From an uncultured Bacilli bacterium (GTDB taxonomy: Bacteria; Bacillota_I; Bacilli_A; ML615J-28; CAG-313): a stretch of 64,000 bases of DNA. The notes under the pieces are model-generated. The model was given only the letters and a program-made list of their open reading frames with translations. It did not search any database and was not told where the DNA came from. The stretch spans positions 62,001 to 126,000 of the forward strand of contig CAKPAZ010000001.1 in the NCBI GenBank assembly GCA_934133195.1, given 5' to 3'. Position 1 is the stretch's first letter, and every line of letters begins with the position of its first letter. The position numbers and the translations under genes were made by a program. Shown here one piece after another: positions 9,556 through 18,473 of the stretch.

Positions 9556-9891
9556 CTATTTTTCAATTTTTACTTTTAAATGATTTGGATACATCTCTTC
9601 AATTTGTTGTAATGATTCAATTAGATTAGCAACAACTAAATTCATAAATTCTTTAGTTTCTTGATCTAACTTGTTATCAGTTACTTCAAAATGCATATAT
9701 CCTTCTTCTTGATTTTCATTAAATTTATACTTATTTTTAATTAACTTCATAAGTAAATTCAATGATGTAATTACCGTTGCGGAAATACCCGCACACACAA
9801 TATCCAATCCTTCTTCATTGTAGTCAGCATGACCACTGATTTCAAAGGTATGAAAATCGTGATTTTGATAACTAAATTTGGCTTTCGTCAT
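9556..9891 (-). CDS. prp: Ribosomal-processing cysteine protease Prp
   Basis: Cleaves the N-terminal extension of bL27 (YsxB family). The catalytic pair is visible: His in SGHADYNEEGLD and Cys in DIVCAGISA. The ATG at 9891 starts one base after the rplU stop, and I prefer it to an in-frame TTG 12 bases earlier that would overlap rplU. Gene order rplU-prp-rpmA is conserved across Bacillota and places protease and substrate in one transcript. Confidence 0.93.
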   Translation of the reverse strand: MTKAKFSYQNHDFHTFEISGHADYNEEGLDIVCAGISATVITSLNLLMKLIKNKYKFNENQEEGYMHFEVTDNKLDQETKEFMNLVVANLIESLQQIEEMYPNHLKVKIEK

Positions 9892-9892
9892 A

Positions 9893-10192
9893 TTATGCTT
9901 CAATCTTGTTAATTACAACTTTAGTGTAAGCTTGACGATGACCTTGTTTTTTACGGTAATTCTTTTTAGCTTTCATCTTAAAAACAATAATTTTTTTGCC
10001 TTTACCTTGTTTTTCGATTGTACCAGTAACTTTGGCACCTTCAACAAGGGGAGTACCTACTTTGTCACCAACTAAAAGTACTTGATCAAAAACAACTTCT
10101 TGTCCAGCTTCGCCTTCTAGTTTTTCAACGAAAATAGTTTCACCTTCAGCAGCACGATATTGTTTACCGCCAGTGATAAAAATTGCGTACAT
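9893..10192 (-). CDS. rplU: Ribosomal protein bL21
   Basis: Starts MYAIFITGGKQYRAAEGE and contains the conserved C-terminal KKNYRKKQGHRQ stretch; 99 residues. The ATG at 10192 follows AAGGAGG. The open frame extends 31 codons further upstream, but that part is the untranslated leader. First gene of rplU-prp-rpmA. Confidence 0.97.
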   Translation of the reverse strand: MYAIFITGGKQYRAAEGETIFVEKLEGEAGQEVVFDQVLLVGDKVGTPLVEGAKVTGTIEKQGKGKKIIVFKMKAKKNYRKKQGHRQAYTKVVINKIEA

Positions 10193-10286
10193 CTTTTTTA
10201 CCTCCTTATAAATATTAAGACACGCCAGGATGGTGATATTTAAAAATATACTTAAAACCACTTTTGTGCGGTTGCAGACTCGCAAC
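10193..10286 (-). ncRNA. L21 leader, putative autoregulatory 5' UTR
   Basis: About 94 bases between the inferred start point and rplU. It contains the short pieces GCAACCGCACAAAAG and GGCGTGTCTTA, which resemble the leader found before rplU in Bacillota, where a structured RNA is thought to sense free L21. Assignment is from memory of the family pattern; a covariance search would settle it. Confidence 0.6.
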
Positions 10287-10292
10287 GCATAT

Positions 10293-10321
10293 ATTATACA
10301 CTAAACCTTATTTTTTTGCAA
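10293..10321 (-). promoter_or_regulatory. Sigma-A-type promoter for rplU operon
   Basis: TTGCAA (10316-10321), a 17-base spacer and TATAAT (10293-10298), placing transcription start near 10286. Confidence 0.8.
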
Positions 10322-10360
10322 TAAAAGTGAAAATTAATTTTTTACCTAGATATTTGACCC

Positions 10361-10376
10361 TTCTCAGAGCATTTGA
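10361..10376 (-). repeat. Dispersed repeat, copy 3 (one mismatch)
   Basis: Minus strand TCAAATGCTCTGAGAA, differing by one C-to-T change, in the gap before the rplU promoter. Confidence 0.65.
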
Positions 10377-10412
10377 AATTAATTTTTCTTGGTAATTATG
10401 CACTCAAAGTCT

Positions 10413-10441
10413 AAAAAAAGCCCACCTTTAAAAAGGTGAGC
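10413..10441 (-). terminator. Terminator after the zinc-ribbon membrane gene
   Basis: Stem GCTCACCTTT / AAAGGTGGGC on the minus strand followed by seven T residues, just past the stop at 10449. Confidence 0.8.
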
Positions 10442-10448
10442 CTAAACT

Positions 10449-11411
10449 TTATTTTACAGATCTTTGGTATTTAGCGCTCTTGATCATGTTGAATACTTCA
10501 TATCCAGAGCCAAGAATTATGAATACAATTGATACAATTAGATTACTATAGAATTCACTTTGGAATTGTTGACATGTAAGTTCTTCTCCTAGTTTATAGT
10601 CACCTTTCATAATATCAAAGAAGGCACTAAAGCCAGTTCCATTTACAAGACTTCCATCCATTTGTGCATAAGCATCAGCAGCACGTACATAAACAAAGAC
10701 CAAATCACCTAATATGAAAACTAAAGTAACTAGAAAAACCATGATTGGCATTACAATATTAGGTTTTCCGCCAAACTTACGATACAAGAAAGCGCCAAGA
10801 ACAACAGAAATAAAGGCACTGATAGCAGAAATAATATTTAAACTAATGAAAATTTCAAAGGCAACAACACCAACAATACCACCGATTAAGGCCCCTAAGA
10901 AACCTTTACCATAGTTATTAGGAGCTTCAATGTAGTTCTTTTCTTCTAGCTTGTCATCTTCAATAAGTTCTTCTTTACATGCTGCATGCATCTTGAATTT
11001 TAGAATACCAATGTTTGTAACTACAACATCATCTCCAAGTTCTTCTCCACATTTAGGACAGCATGCATCTTTTTTTACTTCATATTTATCAAGTACTTCA
11101 AAGATTTTATTTAAAATGTCATCCACTTTACTCATTAATTTACTTATGGTTATATCGTTTAAACCAACAAATAAACCAAATGGAGTAAATTCAAAATCAA
11201 TTCTCTTAAGCCCAAGTCCATATAAATCATTAATTATTTGTTCCTTCTTTTCTTCTTCTACATGCATTGAAAAATGAAGTTGAACGGGAGAAACTTGATT
11301 TAGCATTTCTACATTTAAATTTACTTCATAGTTATTGATAACACCATATCCTTGATTCTTTTCTATTTCAAGACCTTTAGATATAAAATATTCTTTAATT
11401 TTTTTATTCAT
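10449..11411 (-). CDS. Zinc-ribbon membrane protein of unknown function
   Basis: Not recognised as a named family. 320 residues. A soluble N-terminal half of about 110 residues is followed by a treble-type zinc motif CCPKCGEELGDD, with further Cys and His in MHAACKEEL. The C-terminal half has about four membrane segments: GFLGALIGGIVGVVAFEIFI, a following Ala/Ser-rich helix ending in FLYRKFGG, IVMPIMVFLVTLVFILGDLV, and LIVSIVFIILGSGY near the end. Start ATG follows AAAGGAG. It stands alone between two terminators, next to ppdK, with its own expression likely. Confidence 0.7.
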   Translation of the reverse strand: MNKKIKEYFISKGLEIEKNQGYGVINNYEVNLNVEMLNQVSPVQLHFSMHVEEEKKEQIINDLYGLGLKRIDFEFTPFGLFVGLNDITISKLMSKVDDILNKIFEVLDKYEVKKDACCPKCGEELGDDVVVTNIGILKFKMHAACKEELIEDDKLEEKNYIEAPNNYGKGFLGALIGGIVGVVAFEIFISLNIISAISAFISVVLGAFLYRKFGGKPNIVMPIMVFLVTLVFILGDLVFVYVRAADAYAQMDGSLVNGTGFSAFFDIMKGDYKLGEELTCQQFQSEFYSNLIVSIVFIILGSGYEVFNMIKSAKYQRSVK

Positions 11412-11428
11412 AAAATTCTCCTTTATCT

Positions 11429-11460
11429 AAAAAAAGACCACCATTTAACATGGTAGTCTT
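11429..11460 (-). terminator. Terminator after ppdK
   Basis: Stem AAGACTACCAT / ATGGTGGTCTT followed by a run of T on the minus strand. Confidence 0.85.
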
Positions 11461-11468
11461 ATTAATAC

Positions 11469-14093
11469 TTATTTACGAGGATTTTTAATGTTAGCTTGAG
11501 CTGCGGCTAAACGTGCAATTGGAACACGATAAGGAGAGCAAGAAACATAGTCTAATCCAATGTTATGACAGAATTCAATAGTTTCTGGGTCACCACCATG
11601 TTCACCACAGATACCTAAATGTAAGTCAGGACGAACAGAACGACCAAGTTCTACTGCCATCTTCATTAGTTTTCCTACGCCTTTTTGATCGATGTGAGCG
11701 AATGGATCGCTTTCAAAAATCTTACGAGCATAGTATTCTTCTAAGAATTTACCAGCATCATCACGGCTGAATCCAAATGTCATTTGTGTTAAGTCGTTAG
11801 TACCAAAACTGAAGAATTCTGCATATTCAGCAATTTCATCAGCAGTTAAGGCTGCACGTGGAACTTCAATCATTGTACCAATCTTGTAAGCAAGTTTAAC
11901 GCCTTTTTCAGCGATAACTTTTTCAGCTGTAGCAACTACAACATCACGTACATACTTAAGTTCTTTAACATCACCAACAAGTGGGATCATGATTTCTGGA
12001 GTAACGTTTAAGCCTTCTTTATTTACTTCGATAGCAGCTTCAATTACGGCTCTAGTTTGCATTTCGGCAATTTCAGGGTAAGTAATTGATAGACGGCATC
12101 CACGATGTCCTAGCATTGGGTTGAATTCATGTAAGCTTTCAACTGTAGCTTTTAATTTTTCAAATGTTAATCCCATTTCTTTTGCAAGAGCAGCGATTTC
12201 TTCATCTGTATGAGGTAAGAATTCATGTAGTGGAGGGTCAAGATAACGAATTGTTACACTTCTTCCTTCCATAGCTTTATAGATACCAATAAAGTCAGCA
12301 CGTTGCATAGGTAATAATTTCGCTAAAGCTTTACGACGACCTTCTTCATTATCAGAAACGATCATTTCACGAACAGCTGGAATTCTGTCTGCATCAAAGA
12401 ACATATGTTCAGTACGACATAGACCAACACCTTCAGCACCAAAGTTGAAAGCAACGCGAGCATCACGTGGGTTATCAGCATTTGTTCTAACATGTAGAGC
12501 ACGATATTTGTCAGCCCAATTCATTAGAGTTGCGAAATCACCAGATACAGTGGCATCAACAGTTGGGATAGCTTCACCATAAACATAACCAGTATTACCA
12601 TCGATAGAAATCCAGTCACCTTCATTGTAGCGTTTGCCACCAACTTCAAACCATTTTTCTTCTTCATTTACACGGATTTCACCAGCACCAGCAACACAGC
12701 AAGTACCCATACCACGAGCAACAACGGCTGCATGGCTTGTCATACCGCCACGACCAGTTAAGATACCTTGAGAAGCAATCATACCTTCGATATCTTCTGG
12801 AGAAGTTTCAAGTCTAACTAGAACAACTTTCATACCTTGTTCTTTACATTCTTTAGCACGTTCAGCACTAAATACAACTTGACCACAAGCAGCACCTGGA
12901 GATGCGTTTAATCCTTTAGTAATAGGATGAGCTTTCTTTAAAGCAGCTTGGTCAAATCCTTTGTGTAGTAAAGCATCAAGTGATTTAGGTTCAACCATTA
13001 ATACAGCTTCTTGTTCAGTAATTAAGCCTTCTTTAACAAGATCAATCGCAATCTTTAAAGCAGCTTGAGCTGTACGTTTACCATTACGAGTTTGTAACAT
13101 GTATAATTTACCTTTTTCAATAGTAAATTCCATGTCTTGCATATCACGATAATGTTTTTCAAGAATCTTAGTTACTTTCTTGAATTCTTCATATAATGCA
13201 GGGTTATCTTCTTGTAAGTGAGCAATTGGATAAGGTGTACGAATACCAGCAACAACGTCTTCACCTTGTGCATTGAATAGATATTCACCAAATAATTCAT
13301 TTTCACCAGTTGCAGGGTTACGAGAGAAGGCAACACCAGTACCAGAATCTTCACCCATATTACCAAATACCATTGTTTGAACGTTAACTGCAGTACCCCA
13401 AGAATAAGGAATACCGTTTAAACGACGATAAACGTTAGCACGTGGATTGTCCCAAGAACGGAATACAGCTTTAACAGCTTCTAGTAATTGTACTTTAGGA
13501 TCTTGTGGGAATTCTTCTTTCTTTAATTCTAAATATTTTGCCTTGAATTCTTTTACTAATTCCTTTAAGTCATTAGCATCAAGTTCAGTGTCTTGTTTTA
13601 CACCTTTAGCTTCTTTCATCGCATCCATTAATGCTTCAAAGTTTGCTTTGTCAATTTCCATAACAACATCTGCAAACATTTGAATGAAACGACGGTATGA
13701 ATCATATGCAAAACGTGGGTTACCAGTAAGTTTTGCAAGACCTTCTACTGCGATGTCATTTAAACCTAGGTTTAAGATTGTATCCATCATACCAGGCATT
13801 GATGCACGAGCACCACTACGTACTGATACTAGTAATGGATTGGCGTTATCACCAAATTTTTTGTTATTGATTTCTTCGATTTTTGCAAGTGCAACATAGA
13901 TTTGATCAACAACTTCATCGGAAAGCTTTTGGCCATCTTCGTAATACTTTGTACATGCTTCAGTTGTAATAGTGAAGCCTTGAGGAACTGGTAAACCAAT
14001 GTTAGTCATTTCGGCTAAGTTAGCACCTTTTCCACCAAGAAGATTACGCATTGACTTGTCGCCTTCGCTGAATAAATAAACAAATTTACTCAT
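11469..14093 (-). CDS. ppdK: Pyruvate, phosphate dikinase
   Basis: Interconverts pyruvate, ATP and phosphate with phosphoenolpyruvate, AMP and pyrophosphate. Order of domains: N-terminal nucleotide-binding domain (LLGGKGANLAEMTN at the start), swivelling phosphohistidine domain with the catalytic His in GGMTSHAAVVARGMG, and C-terminal PEP-binding TIM barrel (EGVGLCRTEHMFF; SFGTNDLTQMTFG). Length 874 is typical. No regulatory-protein gene (PPDK kinase/phosphatase) is next to it. A TATAAT at about 14136-14141 could be its -10 box, without a clear -35. Confidence 0.97.
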   Translation of the reverse strand: MSKFVYLFSEGDKSMRNLLGGKGANLAEMTNIGLPVPQGFTITTEACTKYYEDGQKLSDEVVDQIYVALAKIEEINNKKFGDNANPLLVSVRSGARASMPGMMDTILNLGLNDIAVEGLAKLTGNPRFAYDSYRRFIQMFADVVMEIDKANFEALMDAMKEAKGVKQDTELDANDLKELVKEFKAKYLELKKEEFPQDPKVQLLEAVKAVFRSWDNPRANVYRRLNGIPYSWGTAVNVQTMVFGNMGEDSGTGVAFSRNPATGENELFGEYLFNAQGEDVVAGIRTPYPIAHLQEDNPALYEEFKKVTKILEKHYRDMQDMEFTIEKGKLYMLQTRNGKRTAQAALKIAIDLVKEGLITEQEAVLMVEPKSLDALLHKGFDQAALKKAHPITKGLNASPGAACGQVVFSAERAKECKEQGMKVVLVRLETSPEDIEGMIASQGILTGRGGMTSHAAVVARGMGTCCVAGAGEIRVNEEEKWFEVGGKRYNEGDWISIDGNTGYVYGEAIPTVDATVSGDFATLMNWADKYRALHVRTNADNPRDARVAFNFGAEGVGLCRTEHMFFDADRIPAVREMIVSDNEEGRRKALAKLLPMQRADFIGIYKAMEGRSVTIRYLDPPLHEFLPHTDEEIAALAKEMGLTFEKLKATVESLHEFNPMLGHRGCRLSITYPEIAEMQTRAVIEAAIEVNKEGLNVTPEIMIPLVGDVKELKYVRDVVVATAEKVIAEKGVKLAYKIGTMIEVPRAALTADEIAEYAEFFSFGTNDLTQMTFGFSRDDAGKFLEEYYARKIFESDPFAHIDQKGVGKLMKMAVELGRSVRPDLHLGICGEHGGDPETIEFCHNIGLDYVSCSPYRVPIARLAAAQANIKNPRK

Positions 14094-14151
14094 ATTAGTC
14101 TCCTTTTCTTTTTTTATATGTTTTCACACTTTCTAGATTATATCATTAAGC

Positions 14152-14197
14152 AAAAAAAAAAGCAAACAAATAAATCTATATGTTTTATTTGTTTACT
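14152..14197 (-). terminator. Terminator after the anchored LRR gene
   Basis: 14-base imperfect stem AGTAAACAAATAAA / TTTATTTGTTTGCT followed by ten T residues on the minus strand. Confidence 0.8.
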
Positions 14198-14207
14198 TAA
14201 ATTTTTC

Positions 14208-15164
14208 TTATTCAGCCATGATTTTTTCTTCAAAATTCTTGGAAGTACTAAAATGTTTAGCATTTTCTTTTAGAAAATCAAGATTATCACTACTTGTATA
14301 AATCACAATATTTGGACAAACACTAGTGATATTATAGCCAAATGTTACAACGGAACTAGGAATAAATAGATAAGATAATATCTTACATCCCGCGAAAACA
14401 TTACTACCTAATTCCTTTAAAGTATTAGGAAGTTTTACATTATCAAGTTTATCAGAACTTGCGAAAGCGAATGATTCAATTACTTCTAGATTTAAACAAT
14501 TAGTAAAATCAACCGTGCTTAGAGCGGATGAATTTCGAAAAGCTGAATTCTTGATCGTTGAAACGTTCTTAGAAATGGTTACACTAGTTAAAAATGATGT
14601 ACCATAAAAAGCATAATCATTAATTATTTCCACACTTTCAATAATCTCAAAACTAGTACTTTGCTTTTTAGCGGGATACTTTAAAAGAATGTTCTTCTCC
14701 TTATTATATAATACGCCATTAATACTTGTGTATTTTTCATTTAATGATGAAACATTAATTGATTCAAGATTACTTGCTCCATCAAAAAAGTTTTCTTCAT
14801 TAGTACTACCAATACCAATAAATTCAATCGTCTTAGGAATATTTAAATATTTAACATTCTTTAGCTCAATAAATTTATTTTCGTTAGTTTCAATTCTTTT
14901 TACCGTAATTCCATCGATTGTTTCGGGATATTCAATCTTGGTAAGACTTCTACCATACCCACTAGTTAAACCCGTAACTACATAATACTTTTCTCCATTT
15001 TCTTCACGAAGTTCTAAGTCAAAAGTTTTTAGATATTCCTTAGCTTCCGTTCCATAGGTTGTATTACTCTTTTTAACTGGTCCTTTGATAATTAATATTG
15101 TTGTAAGGGTACCTAAAACAACAACTAAAATACTGACAATTATTATATAGACTTTTTTACTCAT
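14208..15164 (-). CDS. Membrane-anchored BspA-type leucine-rich repeat protein
   Basis: 318 residues. An N-terminal hydrophobic helix (VYIIIVSILVVVLGTLTTILI) anchors or exports the protein. The rest is made of LRR_5/BspA-type repeats, recognisable from NIPKTIEFIGIGS, EIINDYAFYGTSFLTSVTI and NVKLPNTLKELGSNVFAGC. It lacks a lipobox. I chose ATG 15164 (MSKKVYI) because GGTGATAAT precedes it; a TTG 36 bases upstream is less likely. It lies just downstream of the spoIVFB-like gene, breaking the B. subtilis gene order there. Likely outside-facing; ligand unknown. Confidence 0.8.
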   Translation of the reverse strand: MSKKVYIIIVSILVVVLGTLTTILIIKGPVKKSNTTYGTEAKEYLKTFDLELREENGEKYYVVTGLTSGYGRSLTKIEYPETIDGITVKRIETNENKFIELKNVKYLNIPKTIEFIGIGSTNEENFFDGASNLESINVSSLNEKYTSINGVLYNKEKNILLKYPAKKQSTSFEIIESVEIINDYAFYGTSFLTSVTISKNVSTIKNSAFRNSSALSTVDFTNCLNLEVIESFAFASSDKLDNVKLPNTLKELGSNVFAGCKILSYLFIPSSVVTFGYNITSVCPNIVIYTSSDNLDFLKENAKHFSTSKNFEEKIMAE

Positions 15165-15196
15165 ATTATCACCATCTACATTATACAATAATTCAA

Positions 15197-15833
15197 TCAA
15201 TATTTAAAGTAATTAGTCCAATAAATTTGTGATTTAAGCTTCCGATATCTCATTTCTTTCAATAAATCTTTAAATTTAAGACTTAAAAAGATGGTTAAAA
15301 TTACAAGACCTAAACTCTTATAGATATAACAAGTAATTGATAAAATAACCAACATTAAAATATTTAAATACTTTAAAAGATCTAGGGTATAGATATCATC
15401 ATAAATGATGGTTAAAACTTCTCTTAATAGTCTAAAGCCATCAAGAGGAAAGATAGGTAAAAGATTAAAGATAATCATGAGATTGTTAAAGGTTCTTAAC
15501 GGTTTTATTCTTATGTCAAAGATTAAAAAGATAATTAAAAGTAAAATATTACATGTAATACCGCCTAAGATAAACGATAATTCGCTTAATTTTGGAAAGA
15601 TTGTCTAAATTTACATCCATTAATCCGCCAACTAAATTAAGAGAAATCGTCTTAATATCTCCTTTAAAAAGTTTAATCCAAAAGATATGACCTAACTCAT
15701 GAAGTAATAAAATAAAAATAGTGCCAAGATAAGTTTTTAATTCACCGGTAAAAGCAAACAAACCAAAAAGTAAAATCAAAACATAACTAATCTTCAGCTT
15801 TTTGATAGTAATCATAGTAGGTACCATTATCAT
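15197..15833 (-). pseudogene. spoIVFB: SpoIVFB-like site-2 protease, reading frame interrupted (frameshift or programmed shift)
   Basis: Two reading frames together encode one M50 intramembrane metalloprotease. The first (15549-15833) has membrane helices and HELGH (residues 45-49, zinc ligands and catalytic Glu). The second (to 15197) has the third conserved motif NLLPIFPLDGFR. Skipping one base at 15563-15569, where codon 89 CTT is followed by AGG C, joins them as VYLGGITCN, exactly the family's Gly-rich helix start, and gives a 211-residue protein of normal size. The known family member cleaves pro-sigma-K in the mother cell. The start overlaps the end of the spoIVFA-like gene. It may be a true frameshift mutation, an assembly error, or a recoding site. 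Confidence 0.75.
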
Positions 15834-16386
15834 TGATTGTTAACATAAATTTAAATGATGTTGACTCACTATCATATGATGCTTTTCCAATAATCGTATT
15901 TGATGAAACATAATCATAGATATGAAAGTCAATACTCTCTAAATGAAGGTAACCATAAACAAGACCATCGACTCCTTGAATATATAAATTATAATAATTA
16001 TTTTCTTTTTCGGTCTTAATAACTACCCCCGAAGTAAGGGAAACAACACCATCTGTGCCGATGTTTTCAACCTTATTATATTTACCATCAAAGGTTACTA
16101 AATCATAAGTTTCTTTTTTATAGACTAAAACATCTAAATCTTTAAAATCAACCAAGTCAGTTTTACCGATTAATACATTAGCAAGTTTTAAAAAGTTAAA
16201 ATTGTGATTAATGATACTCTTAATATTAACATACTTGTCAGATAGAACTAACAATAATAAAAGGATTGAACTTAAAAAGATCCTTTTAAACAATCTATCA
16301 ATATAGCGTAACTTCTTATTTTTCTTCACCACATCTTCTTTAGTTGATTCTTTTGTTGTTATTTTTTTCTTGATCTCTAACTCCAT
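15787..16386 (-). CDS. spoIVFA: SpoIVFA-like protein (degenerate M23 domain)
   Basis: 199 residues: about 38 cytosolic residues, one membrane helix (RIFLSSILLLLLVLSDKYV), then an outside domain. The last 80 residues follow the M23/LytM pattern (SGVVIKTEKENNYYNLYIQG, then YGYLHLESI) but lack the metal-binding HxH and HxxxD residues. Known SpoIVFA is such an inactive M23 protein that holds SpoIVFB inactive in the outer forespore membrane. The overlap with the HELGH protease gene and the position after radC match B. subtilis order. The mreBCD and minCD genes that lie between radC and spoIVFA there are missing. Confidence 0.78.
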   Translation of the reverse strand: MELEIKKKITTKESTKEDVVKKNKKLRYIDRLFKRIFLSSILLLLLVLSDKYVNIKSIINHNFNFLKLANVLIGKTDLVDFKDLDVLVYKKETYDLVTFDGKYNKVENIGTDGVVSLTSGVVIKTEKENNYYNLYIQGVDGLVYGYLHLESIDFHIYDYVSSNTIIGKASYDSESTSFKFMLTINDNGTYYDYYQKAED

Positions 16387-16431
16387 AATACCACCCTTAT
16401 ATCATAATATCATATGATTAAAAGAACATAG

Positions 16432-17109
16432 TTAGAACATATTGGTTAGTTTTCCATCTCTTTTCATACTAAAATAGCTATCTCCAATGATTATATGATC
16501 AAGTACTAAAAAACCATTAACTTTTGCGAGTTCAATTATTTGTTTGGTATACTTAATATCTGGCATACTTGGGGTTTCATCTCCACTAGGATGATTGTGC
16601 ACTAAGATAAAGGCATAGGCCGAGAGTTTAAACGCCCACTTAAGGATTAGTCTTGGATCAAATAAAGTAGAATTACCACCACCGGTCGATAAGAGTTTTA
16701 CCGAAATTAAACTTCCTTTCGCATTCAAATAAATCACATAAAGATTTTCTTCTTTTAAACCAATAAATTTATTTTTCATAAACTTATAGACATCTTCTGA
16801 ACTCACAAAAGAAAGATTATTTTTCTTTTCATTATTGATTCTTTCGCCAAACTCCACACAAGCAAGAATGGTTATTGCTTTTGTAATACCAATTCCTTTA
16901 AACTCTAACAATTCATTAATCGTCATTTCTTTAAAATCAGCTAAAGACTCAATATTGTTTAAGATTGACTGCGATAATCCGACCACACTTTTATCTTTTG
17001 AACCTGTCCTAAGGATTATCTCTAGTAATTCTAAATTACTCAATGATTTAATTCCAAATTTAAGAGCTTTTTCTCGTGGTCTTTCATAAATAGGGATTTC
17101 TTTTAACAT
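16432..17109 (-). CDS. radC: RadC family JAMM-domain protein
   Basis: 225 residues with an N-terminal helix-hairpin-helix part (LLEFKGIGITKAITILACVE) and a C-terminal JAMM metalloprotease fold with VHNHPSGDETPS (HxH plus downstream Asp). Called a DNA repair protein by history; its true biochemical role is not established. Start preceded by GTGGTGATAAA. Gene order valS-folC-radC agrees with B. subtilis. Confidence 0.93.
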   Translation of the reverse strand: MLKEIPIYERPREKALKFGIKSLSNLELLEIILRTGSKDKSVVGLSQSILNNIESLADFKEMTINELLEFKGIGITKAITILACVEFGERINNEKKNNLSFVSSEDVYKFMKNKFIGLKEENLYVIYLNAKGSLISVKLLSTGGGNSTLFDPRLILKWAFKLSAYAFILVHNHPSGDETPSMPDIKYTKQIIELAKVNGFLVLDHIIIGDSYFSMKRDGKLTNMF

Positions 17110-17141
17110 TTTATCACCACTTAATAATACGATTAAACCAT

Positions 17142-17172
17142 AAAAAAAGATAGAACTTTTTTGGTTCTATCT
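17142..17172 (-). terminator. Terminator overlapping folC stop
   Basis: Stem AGATAGAAC / GTTCTATCT with a short loop and seven T residues on the minus strand; the first arm includes part of the folC stop codon. Confidence 0.85.
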
Positions 17173-18472
17173 AATTTTTATCTTTGATAAGTTTTCTAAT
17201 GTCAGTTACTAAATATAAACTACCTAAATAAATCGTAAAAGGAACTTTATGACTCATTACATAATCTAGACTTTCTTTAACATCATGAATGATCATTTTC
17301 TTTTTACAATTACTTAAAACATATAAAACATCTTCTTCACTGCTTCTTGTATATGCATACTTAGTAAAGATGATTTCATCAAAAGTATCATCAAGGAGTT
17401 TAATCATTTGTTCTAAGGTTTTATCTTTAGAAATAGAGACAACCGCTCTTTTATACTCATATCCTAAGGATTTAACGAAATTACATACTTGGGTAATTCC
17501 ATCAGGATTGTGAGCACCATCAGTTACAATCAAAGGATTTTCACTTAAGATTTCTAGGCGACCTGGCCAAATGATTTTTTTAAGTCCTTCTTTAATTGTT
17601 GTTTGCGATATCGGAAAACCAGGGATTGTATGAAGATATAAATCATTTAAAACTTCAATTGTTGTTACGATTACTTTCGCATTATCAATTTGATGAAAAC
17701 CTGGTAAGTTGATATACAAGGAGTCATTAAACCCTTCTAAGAGAAAATTAGACCCATAAATGTCCATCTTTTTTATTTCAGCCGTTCTAGGAGCGGTTAT
17801 GTAAAGTTTAGAACTGCGTTCTTGACAAACAGTTTTTACTAGTTCTTGGATGTTTTTTTCCTTAATTCCACAAATTAAAGGTTCACCATTTTTAACAATT
17901 CCTAACTTTTCCATCGTAATCTTTTCTAGAGTATCACCTAAAATCTTAGTATGTTCTAAGGCAACATTTGATATTACCGCGACATCACTATGAACAATAT
18001 TTGTTGCGTCAAGACGTCCTCCCATCCCTACTTCTAATATAGTAAAATCAAGATCAGCTAAATCATGAAAATACAAGAACGCAAGGAGGGTAATAAATTC
18101 AAAGAAACTTGGGGTATCATATCCATCACTAATGATTTTATCATACTTATCAATTATCATATTTCCATATTTAAGTAAGTCATCATCACTGATATTTTTA
18201 CCATTATATTCAATACGTTCATTAAATACGGTAATATAAGGTGAGGTAAATGTCGCAACATTAAATCCTGCTTCCATGAGGATCGCCCTTATTCCCGCAA
18301 CCGTACTTCCTTTACCATTAGTTCCGGTTACATGGATGATTCTAAGACTTGCTTCTGGATGATTGAATAAAGATGCATAGTAGTTAATTCTATCTAAAGA
18401 TGTTTTCTCGGTAAATCTTTTTTGTCTTTCGACCCACGAAATAAAATCTAATACATTTGTAAATTTATCCAT
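17171..18472 (-). CDS. folC: Folylpolyglutamate synthase / dihydrofolate synthase
   Basis: Mur-ligase-type ATP-dependent enzyme adding glutamate to folates. ATP-binding VTGTNGKGSTVAGIRAIL at about residues 49-66, the FTSPY motif, EVGMGGRLDATN and VTDGAHNPDG are family signatures. Length 433 is normal. It begins one base after the valS stop, so it is expressed from the valS T-box transcript. Confidence 0.95.
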   Translation of the reverse strand: MDKFTNVLDFISWVERQKRFTEKTSLDRINYYASLFNHPEASLRIIHVTGTNGKGSTVAGIRAILMEAGFNVATFTSPYITVFNERIEYNGKNISDDDLLKYGNMIIDKYDKIISDGYDTPSFFEFITLLAFLYFHDLADLDFTILEVGMGGRLDATNIVHSDVAVISNVALEHTKILGDTLEKITMEKLGIVKNGEPLICGIKEKNIQELVKTVCQERSSKLYITAPRTAEIKKMDIYGSNFLLEGFNDSLYINLPGFHQIDNAKVIVTTIEVLNDLYLHTIPGFPISQTTIKEGLKKIIWPGRLEILSENPLIVTDGAHNPDGITQVCNFVKSLGYEYKRAVVSISKDKTLEQMIKLLDDTFDEIIFTKYAYTRSSEEDVLYVLSNCKKKMIIHDVKESLDYVMSHKVPFTIYLGSLYLVTDIRKLIKDKN

Positions 18473-18473
18473 T

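Noticed and set aside
10193..10285. N-terminal extension of bL21 by 31 codons
   Set aside because: The normal bL21 start MYAIF has AAGGAGG before it, and the extension overlaps the transcribed leader just downstream of the promoter.
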